Source: Azonexus sp.
Lineage (GTDB): Bacteria; Pseudomonadota; Gammaproteobacteria; Burkholderiales; Rhodocyclaceae
DNA length: 64,000 nt
Assembly (NCBI RefSeq): GCF_030824335.1
Contig: NZ_JAVBXX010000003.1
Span: forward strand, 172,472 to 236,471
Direction of reading: 5' to 3'
Shown: positions 26,388 to 35,557 of the stretch, in pieces
Numbering within the stretch: position 1 is the stretch's first letter
Layout of the letters: each line of letters opens with the position of its first letter
Program-made: the position numbers and the translations under genes
Notes under the pieces: model-generated
Database searches by the model: none
What the model saw: only the letters and a program-made list of their open reading frames with translations
What the model was told of the DNA's origin: nothing

Positions 26388-28324
26388 TGAAAAAACTGCA
26401 GCCTGCCCGCCTGGAATTCGCCACCATCGGCACGCCGTACTCCAGCACTTACGACGATGTCTATCACTCGGCCCATGGCGGACCGGCGCAGACACGGCAT
26501 GTGTTTCTCACCGGCAACGACCTGCCGCAGCGCTGGCAAAGCAAGGAACGTTTCGTCATTCTGGAAACCGGCTTCGGGCTGGGCCTCAACTTCCTGACCA
26601 CCTGGCAGGCCTGGCGCAACGACCCAGCACGCTGCCGGCGACTGCATTTCGTCTCCTTCGAAAAACACCCATTCAGCGCCGCCGACTTGCGCCAGGCTCA
26701 GCAAGCCTGGCCGGAATTTGCCGAACTGGCCGACCAACTGCACGCCCAATGGCCGCTGCTGACATCCGGCGTACACCGGATTTTTCTCGATCAGCACCGG
26801 GTCATCCTGACCCTGTTTTTTGGCGACGCCAGCACGCAACTTCGTGCGGTCAACGCCTCGGTTGATGCCTTTTTCCTCGACGGCTTTTCGCCGGACAGGA
26901 ATCCGGAATTGTGGACGCCGCAACTGTGCAAGGCGCTCTCCCGACTGGCCGCACCGGGTGCCACGCTGGCCACCTGGTCGGTCGCCGGCCAGGTGCGGAC
27001 AGCACTGAAAGACGCCGAATTCACGGTAAAAAAGCGCCCCGGTTTTGCCAACAAGCGGCAAATGCTGGTCGGCACACTGCGCGCCCAACGACCGGAGCGT
27101 TACCCGCTGCCGAAAGAGCGCCGGGCCGTCGTCATCGGCGCCGGCATTGCCGGCTGCACGGCGGCGTACGCGCTGGCCGCTGCCGGCTGGCAAGTCACGG
27201 TGCTGGAGCAGGCGGCGAGTCCGGCCAGCGGTGCCTCGTGCAATCTGGCCGGCATGCTGCGCCCCTTGCCGAGTGCCGACGACAATCGCCTGTCACGCCT
27301 GACCCGCGCCGGCTTCCTGGCCACCCGCCGCTTGCTGGCAAACCTGCCAACCGCACGCTGGTCCGCCTGCGGCGTGCTGCATCTGGGCCGCGATGCCGAA
27401 CATGAAATCCTGCAACACAAGGCCGTAGACCGGCTGGGCTGGCCGCCCGAATTGCTCGGCTTCATCGAGCGCGACGAGGCCGTCCGCCGCCTCGGTCTGC
27501 CGGTCGATACCGGCGGCTGGTGGTTTCCGGCAGGCGGCTGGGTCCAGCCCGGCTCGGTTTGCCAGGCAGCGCTTGCCGCCTTTCCCGAACAGATCGCGCT
27601 GCGCTGCAATACTGCGGTCGACCGGCTGGAAAGAACGAAAACGATAGACGGGACAGAAACCGGCTGGCAATTACTGGACGCGGCGGGAAACGAACTGGCC
27701 GTGGCACCGGTTGTCATTCTGGCGGCCGGCGCCGCCGCGCAGCATTTCGAGCAGTTTGCGCCGATTCCGCAAAGTTCGGCCCGTGGTCAGGTCAGCCACC
27801 TGCCCGCCGGCCAAGCTGCGTCGCTGCCGCATGTGGTGTTCAAACATTGCTACGCCATCCCCGAAGTCGACGGCCAGTGCCTGATCGGCGCCACGTTGCA
27901 ATACGACGACAGCGATTCGGCCGAACGGCTGGCCGATCACGCGGAAAATCTCGCACAGGCCCGCCTCAACCTGCCCGGACTGGCGGAAAACATCGATCCG
28001 GCCAGCCTGCATGGCCGCGTCGGTTTCCGGCCGATGTCGCCGGATCGTCTGCCCATCGTCGGCGCGCTGCCCGACAGCAGCGCCATCAAGGGCCAGCCGC
28101 GCCTCGCCGCCCTGCCCCGCCACCCCGGTCTGTGGTGCCTGCAGGGCTATGGCGCACGCGGCATCGTGTGGTCGGCGCTGATGGCCGATCTGCTGCTCTC
28201 CCGTCTGGAAAACGAACCGCTGCCGCTGGAAAACGATCTGGTCGATGCGCTCGACCCCGGCCGCTTTTTGCTCAAATCCTGCGGTCGACGGCAGGATTCT
28301 GACAATTCCAGCGAAGCCGACTGA
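26387..28324 (+). CDS. mnmC: Bifunctional tRNA mnm5s2U biosynthesis protein
   Basis: 645 aa from a GTG overlapping the upstream stop. MnmC completes the wobble-uridine modification mnm5s2U34 in two steps. The C-terminal FAD oxidase removes the carboxymethyl group from cmnm5 and the N-terminal SAM methyltransferase methylates the amine. The methyltransferase part (about 1-240) has '[12 protein letters not shown]' and '[15 protein letters not shown]'. The oxidase part begins with the dinucleotide fold '[16 protein letters not shown]' and ends with '[17 protein letters not shown]'. The total length is normal for the fused form. Confidence 0.95.
   Translation: MKKLQPARLEFATIGTPYSSTYDDVYHSAHGGPAQTRHVFLTGNDLPQRWQSKERFVILETGFGLGLNFLTTWQAWRNDPARCRRLHFVSFEKHPFSAADLRQAQQAWPEFAELADQLHAQWPLLTSGVHRIFLDQHRVILTLFFGDASTQLRAVNASVDAFFLDGFSPDRNPELWTPQLCKALSRLAAPGATLATWSVAGQVRTALKDAEFTVKKRPGFANKRQMLVGTLRAQRPERYPLPKERRAVVIGAGIAGCTAAYALAAAGWQVTVLEQAASPASGASCNLAGMLRPLPSADDNRLSRLTRAGFLATRRLLANLPTARWSACGVLHLGRDAEHEILQHKAVDRLGWPPELLGFIERDEAVRRLGLPVDTGGWWFPAGGWVQPGSVCQAALAAFPEQIALRCNTAVDRLERTKTIDGTETGWQLLDAAGNELAVAPVVILAAGAAAQHFEQFAPIPQSSARGQVSHLPAGQAASLPHVVFKHCYAIPEVDGQCLIGATLQYDDSDSAERLADHAENLAQARLNLPGLAENIDPASLHGRVGFRPMSPDRLPIVGALPDSSAIKGQPRLAALPRHPGLWCLQGYGARGIVWSALMADLLLSRLENEPLPLENDLVDALDPGRFLLKSCGRRQDSDNSSEAD
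28273..28298. repeat. Hairpin with one-armed GCGGTCGAC motif at mnmC 3' end
   Basis: AAATCCTGC pairs with GCAGGATTC-type arms (AATCCTGC / GCAGGATT) around GGTCGACG. It lies inside the last codons of mnmC. Confidence 0.6.
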
Positions 28325-28377
28325 AAACCGGGTCAAGGCAAAATCAATCCGCATGATGTGTTAGCATCGCCGCCGTT

Positions 28378-28597
28378 GGTGCTCGCGGCAGGATTCCTTT
28401 GCCGCGGTTCAACGGGAAGCTGGGGGAAGAAAGTCCTGCAGGACCGATTCTTCTAACCAGCGCTGCCCCCGCAACGGTAAGTGGACGGGTCGGGCCTTTC
28501 GGTTCCGCCCTGCTTTCGTCTCTTGAGCCACTGGTGATGTGTTCGCGCATCATTGGGAAGGCGACGAAGGTTGTCTCCACCAGCCCGGATACCGGCC
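28378..28597 (+). promoter_or_regulatory. Cobalamin (AdoCbl) riboswitch
   Basis: All hallmarks in order: GGTGCTCG start, AACGGGAAGCTGGGG, the core GCTGCCCCCGCAACGGTAAG, GAGCCACTGG, TTGGGAAGGCGACGAAGG and the B12 box AGCCCGGATACCGGCC near the 3' end. It lies on the plus strand 86 nt before the DUF2796 gene and should switch off the following four genes when cobalamin is plentiful. No clear terminator stem follows; GTCGACGGGGATGTCGAC and a later T-run (28667-28673) may form part of the expression platform, or control may act on ribosome access. Confidence 0.95.
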
Positions 28598-28682
28598 AAC
28601 AAGGTGGACCAGTGAACAGCCGGTCTGTAGTGCCAACAGGTCGACGGGGATGTCGACGACGGCGATTTTTTTGGTATTCGAC

Positions 28683-29219
28683 ATGTTTCCTTCCCTTTCA
28701 AGCGTCGCCCCCGCTGCGCGCCTGCTCGCCTGCGCTTTCGCCGCCGGCACCTGCATTTCCTTCAACGCGCATGCCCACGGCACGCATACCCATGGGCACG
28801 GGACGGCGCGCCTGACGGTCGACGGGCCGGTTGTCGAGGTCAGTATCGATGTTCCGCTCGAAAGTTATCTCGGCTACGACTATCCGCCGCGCGGCGAAGC
28901 CCAGCAGCAGGTGTGGGATGCCTTCGCAGCCCGCGCCGGCAATCCGCTGAATTTCATCGAGCCGGCCGCCGAGGCACGGTGCACGGTGACTGCAGCGAGC
29001 ACAACACCCGATATCGCCAAGGCAACACCTGCGGTCGATATCAGCAACGTGGTCCTCACCGTGAAATTTCATTGCGAGCAGCCGGCGGCGCTGAAGTCCT
29101 TCTCGCTGCACGCCTTCCGCGATCATCCAGGCTTGAAGCAACTGCGCGTGCAGCTGCAGTTGAACGGCCAGCGCAAGACGGTTACGGTGCGCCCGCGCTT
29201 CCCGGCCATCACGCTCTGA
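28683..29219 (+). CDS. DUF2796/ZrgA-like His-rich exported protein, first gene of B12-riboswitch operon
   Basis: 178 aa from the ATG at 28683; an ATG at 28650 would add 11 residues. Neither has a strong ribosome site. A signal peptide (MFPSLSSVAPAARLLACAFA then AGTCISFNAHA) is followed at once by a His cluster HGTHTHGHG. The rest resembles DUF2796/ZrgA-type periplasmic proteins, where a His-rich part is linked to zinc or other metal binding ('VDVPLESYLGYDYPP'-like block). It directly follows the cobalamin riboswitch and is 9 nt from the next gene. It is probably the periplasmic metal- or cofactor-handling part of this operon; the ligand is not known. Confidence 0.8.
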   Translation: MFPSLSSVAPAARLLACAFAAGTCISFNAHAHGTHTHGHGTARLTVDGPVVEVSIDVPLESYLGYDYPPRGEAQQQVWDAFAARAGNPLNFIEPAAEARCTVTAASTTPDIAKATPAVDISNVVLTVKFHCEQPAALKSFSLHAFRDHPGLKQLRVQLQLNGQRKTVTVRPRFPAITL

Positions 29220-29228
29220 GGATGGACC

Positions 29229-29693
29229 ATGCTTGAAGCCGGTTTCCTGCAGTTGGCGCAGTGGTTGCTGACGCCCATTCTCGTGCTGCTCGCCGCAGCT
29301 TTCCTTTACGCGCTCTGGATGGCCGGGATGGTGGCGATGGAAGCCTGGCAACGCCGCACCGACCCGGCATTTTCCAGTCTACAGCTGGCGGCCGGCATGG
29401 ATTTCGAGGAGCTTGAACTGCTCGCCCTGCGCCGGCTCGAACCGCTGCGCCTGCTCAGCCGGGTGACCCCGATGCTCGGTCTGATCGCCACGATGATTCC
29501 GCTCGGCCCGGCCTTGCAGGGTGTGGCGAGCGGCCAGGGCAACGCCGCCCTGTCGGTGTTCAGCAACGCTTTTGCCGGCGTCGTCCTGGCACTGGCCGCA
29601 GCAGCCATCGGGCTGGTTCTCTACTCGCTGCGCCGACGCTGGTTGCTGGCCGAACTGCTGGTCATCCGCAAGCGCCTGGGAGCGGGGCAATGA
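29229..29693 (+). CDS. MotA/TolQ/ExbB-type proton-channel protein
   Basis: 154 aa, three membrane helices (about 10-35, 80-100 and 110-135). The family block 'LRLLSRVTPMLGLIATMIPLGPAL' region (residues ~75-98) is the MotA/TolQ/ExbB core with the proline-containing helix. Such proteins couple proton flow to work on periplasmic or outer-membrane partners. It is shorter than ExbB. It follows the DUF2796 gene by 9 nt and overlaps the DUF2149 gene by 4 nt (ATGA). In this operon it would energise the CobN-like protein. Confidence 0.88.
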   Translation: MLEAGFLQLAQWLLTPILVLLAAAFLYALWMAGMVAMEAWQRRTDPAFSSLQLAAGMDFEELELLALRRLEPLRLLSRVTPMLGLIATMIPLGPALQGVASGQGNAALSVFSNAFAGVVLALAAAAIGLVLYSLRRRWLLAELLVIRKRLGAGQ

Positions 29694-30016
29694 GCCTGAA
29701 ACACTTCAGCATTTTCGAGGAAGACGACGATGATCCGATGCTGTCGTCGATCAACCTGGTCGACGTCTTCCTGGTGCTGGTCGTGGCGCTGATGGCTGCG
29801 GTCAACCTGTCGACGAAGCCGGAAAACGCCACGGCGAATACGGAAAAATCGCCGGTGGAAATGGTCATTCGCGAGAATGGCCAGGAAATCCGCTACCAGG
29901 GCACCGGCAGCAGCGGTGAAGGCGAAGGCGTACGCGCCGGCGTCGCCTACCGGCTGCGCGACGGCAGCATCATCTACGTGCCCGAAGGCGAAGCCTCGCC
30001 GCCTGCCGCGGATTGA
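29690..30016 (+). CDS. DUF2149 protein, ExbD-like partner
   Basis: 108 aa. A short cytoplasmic acidic N terminus (FEEDDDDP) is followed by one membrane helix with an Asp in it ('SSINLVDVFLVLVVALMAAV') and a small periplasmic domain ('VIRENGQEIRYQGTGSSGEG'). This topology mirrors ExbD/TolR, and the intramembrane Asp is where the proton-carrying residue would be. DUF2149 genes are known beside MotA/ExbB-like and CobN-like genes. Both ends overlap neighbours by a few nt, so this is a tightly coupled operon. Confidence 0.85.
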   Translation: MSLKHFSIFEEDDDDPMLSSINLVDVFLVLVVALMAAVNLSTKPENATANTEKSPVEMVIRENGQEIRYQGTGSSGEGEGVRAGVAYRLRDGSIIYVPEGEASPPAAD

Positions 30017-30021
30017 TCCGC

Positions 30022-33000
30022 ATGGTTCATCGTTTTTTCCGGGCGCTGGCCATCGCCGCCCTGTGCTGCTGGGCGGCCGTGGCGCAGGCCCGGCAACTGC
30101 TGTGGCTGACCGCCGACATCACGCCGGCGGCGCGGACGGCCGTTGTCGAGCGGATGGCGGCGGAACAGGGCTGGCAAGTTCAGCACCTTGATCATCCGCT
30201 GAACGACACGCCAGCGCTGACCGGCGAGCAGCGTGCCGCTCTTGCACGGGCGCTGCCCGGTGCCGACATGGTCTGGGTCGATGCGCCACATGCGACGGCG
30301 AGAAGCCGCCTGGAAAAGCTGTTCGGCGAGCAGTTGACCGCATACGCGGCACAGCAGCCGCAACGGCTGGTATGGATTGGCGCCGAAGCCGGCGGCGATC
30401 CGGTGGTGGCTGACCTGGCCGGACGTGTTGCCGGCTACCTGCGTTTTGGCGGCGAAGACAACATCCGCCATGCCTTCATGCTCGCCAGGGCCTGGCAGCA
30501 ACAGCCGCAAACCCCGGTGGCCGGACTCCTGCCCGACCTGCCGCCGGCCCGTGCATGGCCGCAACGTGGCCTGTACCACCCGGATGCTGGCAGCTTTTTT
30601 GCCGATATCGGGCAGTTGACCGCATGGCAGGCGCGACAGCCGCATTTGCGCGACTTGCCGGCCGTCGCGCTGCTCGTCCATCGTCATCATTTCGTCAATG
30701 CCGAAACCGGCTGGCTGGAACAGTGGCTGCGCCTGTTCGCAGCGCGCGGCATGTTTGCCTATGCAGTGTTTGGCCAGCAGCTCGACAGTCGCGGACTGGC
30801 CGAATTGCTCGCGCTCCCCGATGGCGGGGCACATCCGCGGGTGCTGGTGCTGCACCAACTGGCCTCGCAATCGAGCGCACTGCAGGCGCTGTTCGATCAA
30901 TGGGGCGTCCCGGTGCTCGCCACCCAGCCTTACCGGCATGGCGACATCGCCGCCTGGGAAGCCGATCCCACCGGCCTGAAACTGTCCGATACCCCCTTCT
31001 ACCTGGTGCAGCCGGAAGCTGCCGGCGCCGTCGATCCGCTGGTGGTCACCGCGCATGCCGACGGCGGCCGGCAGACACAGTTGATCCCGCGCCAGGCCGA
31101 GGCTGTTGCCGCCAAGGCCAGACGCCTGATCCAGCTGCGCGACACGCCGCCGGCGAAGAGAAAGCTGGTGGCGATGGTCTACAACTATCCGCCCGGCGGC
31201 AGCAATTTCGGCGCGTCCTTCCTCAATGTCCCGCGCAGCCTGGAAGTCGTCAGCGGCGCGCTGGCGCAAGCCGGCTATACCACGCAGCAGGTTGCCGAGG
31301 CGACCTGGATCAAGTCGCTGCAGCCGCTGCTCGGCGCCTATTACCCGGATGGCGATTTGCGCGCCTTGCTGGCCAACGATCAGGCGGCTGCCCTGCCGCT
31401 GCGCGATTACCTGGCCTGGTGGCAGGCCTTGCCGGCAGCGCAGCGGCGCCGGATCGAAAGTGTCTGGGGCGTGCCGACACGCAGCCGCTATCTGGTCGAC
31501 TGGCAGGGCGAACCGGTCTTCGTCATACCCCGCCTGCAGTTCGGCAATCTTGCCGTGCTGCCGCAACCGCCGCGCGAGGAAACCCTGCATCGCGGCCAGA
31601 ATCCTTTCATGCACCGCAGCCGTCAGCCGCTGTCGCATCACTACCTGGCGGTTTACCTGTGGGCCCGCCAGGCCGATGCCCTGATTCATTTCGGCACGCA
31701 CGGCACGCAGGAATGGGCCACCGGCAAATCGCGTGGCCTCGATGTACTCGACGACGCGTTGTTGCCGCTCGGTGATGTGCCGGTGGTCTATCCCTACATC
31801 GTCGACAACCTGGGCGAGGCGCTGACCGCGAAGCGACGCGGCCGTGCCGTGCTGGTCAGCCATCGTACGCCGATCTTCGCCACCACCGGTCTGGCGGGCG
31901 GAATGGCGCAACTGCATGAACTGATGCACGAATGGGCCATTGCCGACCAGGGGCCGACGCGCGAGGCCATCGGCGACCGGCTGACGACCCTGATTGTCGA
32001 CAGCCGCCTGCACCACGACCTGAAATGGTCGGCTGAACGGGTGCGCGCCGAACTCGATCCCTTTCTCGAACTGCTGCATCCCTGGCTCGACCAGCTGGCC
32101 CACGGCAGCCAGCCGCAGGGCCTGGCGGTGTTCGGCCGGGCGCCTGACGAAGAACTGCGCCGGCAGACCATACTCCAGTCGCTGCGCACACCGCTGCTCG
32201 ACGCGCTGGGCGAGGATGTGGACGAAACCTTCCTGATGGATCACCGGCGGATCGCCGAATCGCGCCCGATGCAGTGGCTGAAGCTCGCCTTGCAGGACGC
32301 GGAAGCCGCCAGCCAGCTCGATCTGCGGCCGCAGCAGGCGGAGAACGCGGTGCCGAACCGCGCCGCCGTACACCGGATCGACCGCGAGGCACTGCTGGCG
32401 CTGGCCGAGCGGGCGCAGGAACTGGACCGCCTGCTGGCGACCGAGAACGAAATGCCGGGATTGCTGGCGGCGCTGGATGGGCGCTTCCTGCCGGCGGCTT
32501 ATGGCGGCGACCCGGTGCGTAATCCGGAAAGCCTGCCGACCGGGCGCAACCTGACCGGTCTCGACCCGAGCCGGCTGCCGACCCGGCAGGCATACACCGT
32601 GGCCGAACTGATGTTCGACAACTGGCTGCAGACCTGGCGCAGCGAGCATGGCGGCAAATATCCCGAGCGCCTGGCGCTGTCGTTGTGGGCCGGCGAAACC
32701 CTGCGCCATCAGGGCATCATGGAAGCGCAGGCGCTGGTCGCACTGGGCGTTCGCCCGGTCTGGGACGATGCCGGCCGGCCGCGTGGCGTGACGGTGATTC
32801 CGCTGGCCGAACTCGGCCGACCGCGCGTCGATGTGCTGCTCAGTGTCACCGGCTCCTACCGCGACCAGTTTCCGGCACTGATGGCGCTGGTCGACACGGC
32901 CATCGCCGAGGTCAGCCATGCCGAGCCGGCAGGTGCGGTGGCCAGCCACAGCCGGGACGTTGCCCGCGAACTGGCTGCTCAGGGCGTACCGGCCAAGCTG

Positions 33001-34107
33001 GCCGGACTGATCGGGCAGGCCCGCGTTTTCGGCAATCCCGTCGGCGACTACGGGACCGGCATCGATGCCGCCGTGCAGGACGACGGTTTGCGGGTGCGCG
33101 ATGCGCGCCTGGGCGAATTGTTCCTGCAGCGGATGAGCCAGCCTTATCTCGGTGGCGTGCCGGTCGATGGCGTCAGCACGGCGGTGGCTGCCCGCTCGCT
33201 GGCCGCCGGCTTGCGCCGGACCGACGCGGCCTTGCTGTCGCGGACCTCACACCTGTACGGCATGGCCAGCTCGGACGACCCGTTCCAGTATCTCGGTGGC
33301 CTGGCCGCCGCCGCGCGCAGTGCCGGGCGTCAGGAAGCGCTGCCGCTGTACGTGAACCAGTTGCAGAATGCCGATGAACCCTTCACCCAGAGCGCGCAGC
33401 AAAGCGTGGCGCTGGAAATGCAGGCGCGTTACCTGCATCCCGGCTGGGTCGAGGCTTTGAAGAAAGAGGGCTACGCCGGCACCCTGCAGGTGCTGAAGGC
33501 GGTGCAGAACAGCTGGGGCTGGCAAAGCGTCACCGACGGCATGGTGCGCGAGGACCACTGGCAGGGTTTCTACGATGTCTATGTCCGCGACAGTCACGGT
33601 CTCGATGTGCCGGCCTGGTTGCGCAGCCATCCTCAGGCCTATGCCCAGACGCTGGAGCGCTTGATCCAGGCGCAACGCCAGGGCCACTGGTCGCCGGACC
33701 TGGCGACGCGCCAACAACTGGCCGGCCTGTACGACGAACTGACCAAGCAGGCGCCGCTGGCGCAGGAACTCGCTGGCGTTCGCCAGTGGGTTGACAAGGT
33801 GCTCGACAAGTCGCGCCCGGTGCGGCAAGCCGAAAAGGGGAAAACCGCCGGTGTGGTGCTGGCCAATGGCGGCGCAATCCTGCCGGTGAGCAGCCCGGCG
33901 CCGGCGAATGCCGCAACGCCGGCAAACGCCTATGTACCGGTCCGCGGGCAAGTCCTGAGCCGGGTCGAGCGCCAGACCGGACAGGAAGTCATGACCTGGC
34001 TTGGTCTGTTACTGATCCTGCTGGCGGTCACTGGTGGGGCGGTGCAGCAATGGGCGCATGGTCAGGCATCGGCACGACGGCAAAGCAGCGGCAGCAAAGC
34101 CGAGTGA
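30022..34107 (+). CDS. Secreted, membrane-anchored CobN/HmuS-like chelatase subunit
   Basis: 1361 aa from the ATG at 30022; a TTG at 30013 overlaps the previous stop and is also possible. The body is CobN-like: 'HFGTHGTQEWATGKSRGLDV' (around residue 560) is the conserved His/Glu block of the CobN/BchH/ChlH large subunit family. In contrast to the cytoplasmic CobN of B12 synthesis it starts with a signal peptide (MVHRFFRALAIAALCCWAAV then AQA) and ends with a membrane helix ('MTWLGLLLILLAVTGGAVQQW' region). It is therefore probably periplasmic and anchored. No CobS or CobT is present. Operon partners are an ExbB-like/DUF2149 pair under a B12 riboswitch. HmuS, a CobN-like protein in Bacteroidota haem-uptake operons, has a comparable setting. 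Confidence 0.9.
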   Translation: MVHRFFRALAIAALCCWAAVAQARQLLWLTADITPAARTAVVERMAAEQGWQVQHLDHPLNDTPALTGEQRAALARALPGADMVWVDAPHATARSRLEKLFGEQLTAYAAQQPQRLVWIGAEAGGDPVVADLAGRVAGYLRFGGEDNIRHAFMLARAWQQQPQTPVAGLLPDLPPARAWPQRGLYHPDAGSFFADIGQLTAWQARQPHLRDLPAVALLVHRHHFVNAETGWLEQWLRLFAARGMFAYAVFGQQLDSRGLAELLALPDGGAHPRVLVLHQLASQSSALQALFDQWGVPVLATQPYRHGDIAAWEADPTGLKLSDTPFYLVQPEAAGAVDPLVVTAHADGGRQTQLIPRQAEAVAAKARRLIQLRDTPPAKRKLVAMVYNYPPGGSNFGASFLNVPRSLEVVSGALAQAGYTTQQVAEATWIKSLQPLLGAYYPDGDLRALLANDQAAALPLRDYLAWWQALPAAQRRRIESVWGVPTRSRYLVDWQGEPVFVIPRLQFGNLAVLPQPPREETLHRGQNPFMHRSRQPLSHHYLAVYLWARQADALIHFGTHGTQEWATGKSRGLDVLDDALLPLGDVPVVYPYIVDNLGEALTAKRRGRAVLVSHRTPIFATTGLAGGMAQLHELMHEWAIADQGPTREAIGDRLTTLIVDSRLHHDLKWSAERVRAELDPFLELLHPWLDQLAHGSQPQGLAVFGRAPDEELRRQTILQSLRTPLLDALGEDVDETFLMDHRRIAESRPMQWLKLALQDAEAASQLDLRPQQAENAVPNRAAVHRIDREALLALAERAQELDRLLATENEMPGLLAALDGRFLPAAYGGDPVRNPESLPTGRNLTGLDPSRLPTRQAYTVAELMFDNWLQTWRSEHGGKYPERLALSLWAGETLRHQGIMEAQALVALGVRPVWDDAGRPRGVTVIPLAELGRPRVDVLLSVTGSYRDQFPALMALVDTAIAEVSHAEPAGAVASHSRDVARELAAQGVPAKLAGLIGQARVFGNPVGDYGTGIDAAVQDDGLRVRDARLGELFLQRMSQPYLGGVPVDGVSTAVAARSLAAGLRRTDAALLSRTSHLYGMASSDDPFQYLGGLAAAARSAGRQEALPLYVNQLQNADEPFTQSAQQSVALEMQARYLHPGWVEALKKEGYAGTLQVLKAVQNSWGWQSVTDGMVREDHWQGFYDVYVRDSHGLDVPAWLRSHPQAYAQTLERLIQAQRQGHWSPDLATRQQLAGLYDELTKQAPLAQELAGVRQWVDKVLDKSRPVRQAEKGKTAGVVLANGGAILPVSSPAPANAATPANAYVPVRGQVLSRVERQTGQEVMTWLGLLLILLAVTGGAVQQWAHGQASARRQSSGSKAE

Positions 34108-34150
34108 AGAGTGTTAGCCAAGCCTTTTGATTCTTGATAAGGTGAGCGAA

Positions 34151-34173
34151 GGGGAATCCGCGCTGGATTCCCC
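34151..34173 (+). terminator. Hairpin after the CobN-like gene
   Basis: GGGGAATCC pairs perfectly with GGATTCCCC around a 5-nt loop, 44 nt after the stop. It has no U-tract, so termination strength is uncertain. Confidence 0.5.
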
Positions 34174-34225
34174 AGCACACCTGCCAAGCAGCATCCGCGC
34201 GAACCAATAGCCGAGCTTTCTCGAG

Positions 34226-35557
34226 ATGCCTGAAAATCACACCATCAGCGTAGACCAATTGAGAATCGGTCTGTACGTCCACCTGGACTTGCCTTGGTTC
34301 AAGCATCCATTTGCTTTCAATCAGTTCAAGATCAAGAACGACGAACAGATTGAGACAATCCGTGGTCTGGGTCTGAAAACCGTTCGTTACAACCCGGAGC
34401 TGACCGACCCGATCCAAGCAGCAGCCCAAGCCAACCCGGCAGCCAGGCTCGAAACGCCCCAATCCGGGACACCACCCAACACCAACGTCGAAACCGCAGA
34501 AACCCCGGGTGCTGCCGTCAGCCCCTTCATTGCCCGCGCCCTGGAAGCCAAACGCACGATGATCACGCAGATCAAGATCCAGCGTGAAGCGGCAGCACGC
34601 ATCGAAAATGCGTTCGTCAACACGGCAAAAACGGTTCATGAAGTGGAAAAGAACCTGTTTACCCGACCGGCAGAAACGGTCAAACAAGCCAGCCGGCTGA
34701 TTGCACAAATTGCCGACTCGATTCTGTGCGCTCCCGAACTCGCCATTCACGTGATGGGCGACAAGATGGGTGGCGAAGAGTTGTATTTCCATTCGCTGAA
34801 CGTCACCACCCTCTCCCTGATGGTGGCTCGCGAAATCAAGCTACCGACGGAAATCGTCAGCGCACTGGGCATGGGGGCACTGTTTCACGACATCGGCCGC
34901 AAGGAAATCCCGAATCGCATCCTGATGAAGCTGGAGCCAATGACCAAAGCGGAACGCCATTTGTACGAAATGCACTGCCAGTACGGCCTCGACATGGCAC
35001 AACGCCTGCATTTCACGCCGCCCGTCACCAATATCATTTACGAACATCACGAATTTTTCGATGGCAGCGGCTATCCGCAAAAACTCAAGGGAGAGGCAAT
35101 CAACCTGCTCTCGCGCATCGTCGTCATCGCCAATCACTACGACAGCTTGTGCAATCCGTTCAACATTGCCGATGCACTCACGCCGCATGAAGCCTTGTCG
35201 GTGATGTTCGCCAAATTGCGCAGCAAGTTCGATCCCAAAATGCTGCAGGTTTTCGTCCGCTGTCTCGGCGTCTATCCGCCGGGAACCATTGTGCAGTTGT
35301 CCAACGGGCTGCTCGGCATGGTTGCTACGGTCAACACCGCAAGACCGATGAAACCCGTGATCGTGGTGTACGACGCCGACATTCCGAAAGATGAAGCGAT
35401 ATTGGTCGACATGGAAGATCAAAACGACCTGAATATCAGCAAAGCCATCCGTCCGGCCCAGGTACCTGCCGATGTTTACAACTACCTCAGTCCGCGTAAA
35501 CGGGTCAGTTATTACTTCGACCCGATCAAATCGGGGCAGGAAACGGGTAAAAAATGA
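34226..35557 (+). CDS. HD-GYP c-di-GMP phosphodiesterase with DUF3391 N terminus
   Basis: 443 aa. The N-terminal DUF3391-type domain ('RIGLYVHLDLPWFKHPFAFN', residues ~12-31) is followed by a variable linker and an HD-GYP domain. The HD pair is at 221-222 ('LFHDIGRKEIPNR') and GYP at 282-284 ('DGSGYPQKLKG'), with 'EHHE' just before, so the metal site and signature look complete. It should hydrolyse c-di-GMP. Its stop overlaps the ATG of the following histidine kinase by 4 nt, so the two act as one unit. No membrane segment is seen. Confidence 0.93.
   Translation: MPENHTISVDQLRIGLYVHLDLPWFKHPFAFNQFKIKNDEQIETIRGLGLKTVRYNPELTDPIQAAAQANPAARLETPQSGTPPNTNVETAETPGAAVSPFIARALEAKRTMITQIKIQREAAARIENAFVNTAKTVHEVEKNLFTRPAETVKQASRLIAQIADSILCAPELAIHVMGDKMGGEELYFHSLNVTTLSLMVAREIKLPTEIVSALGMGALFHDIGRKEIPNRILMKLEPMTKAERHLYEMHCQYGLDMAQRLHFTPPVTNIIYEHHEFFDGSGYPQKLKGEAINLLSRIVVIANHYDSLCNPFNIADALTPHEALSVMFAKLRSKFDPKMLQVFVRCLGVYPPGTIVQLSNGLLGMVATVNTARPMKPVIVVYDADIPKDEAILVDMEDQNDLNISKAIRPAQVPADVYNYLSPRKRVSYYFDPIKSGQETGKK

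Noticed and set aside
30022..34107. CobN-like protein as the normal cobaltochelatase of B12 synthesis
   Set aside because: It has a signal peptide and a C-terminal membrane helix, sits with ExbB-like and DUF2149 genes, and no cobS/cobT or other cob genes are in the window.
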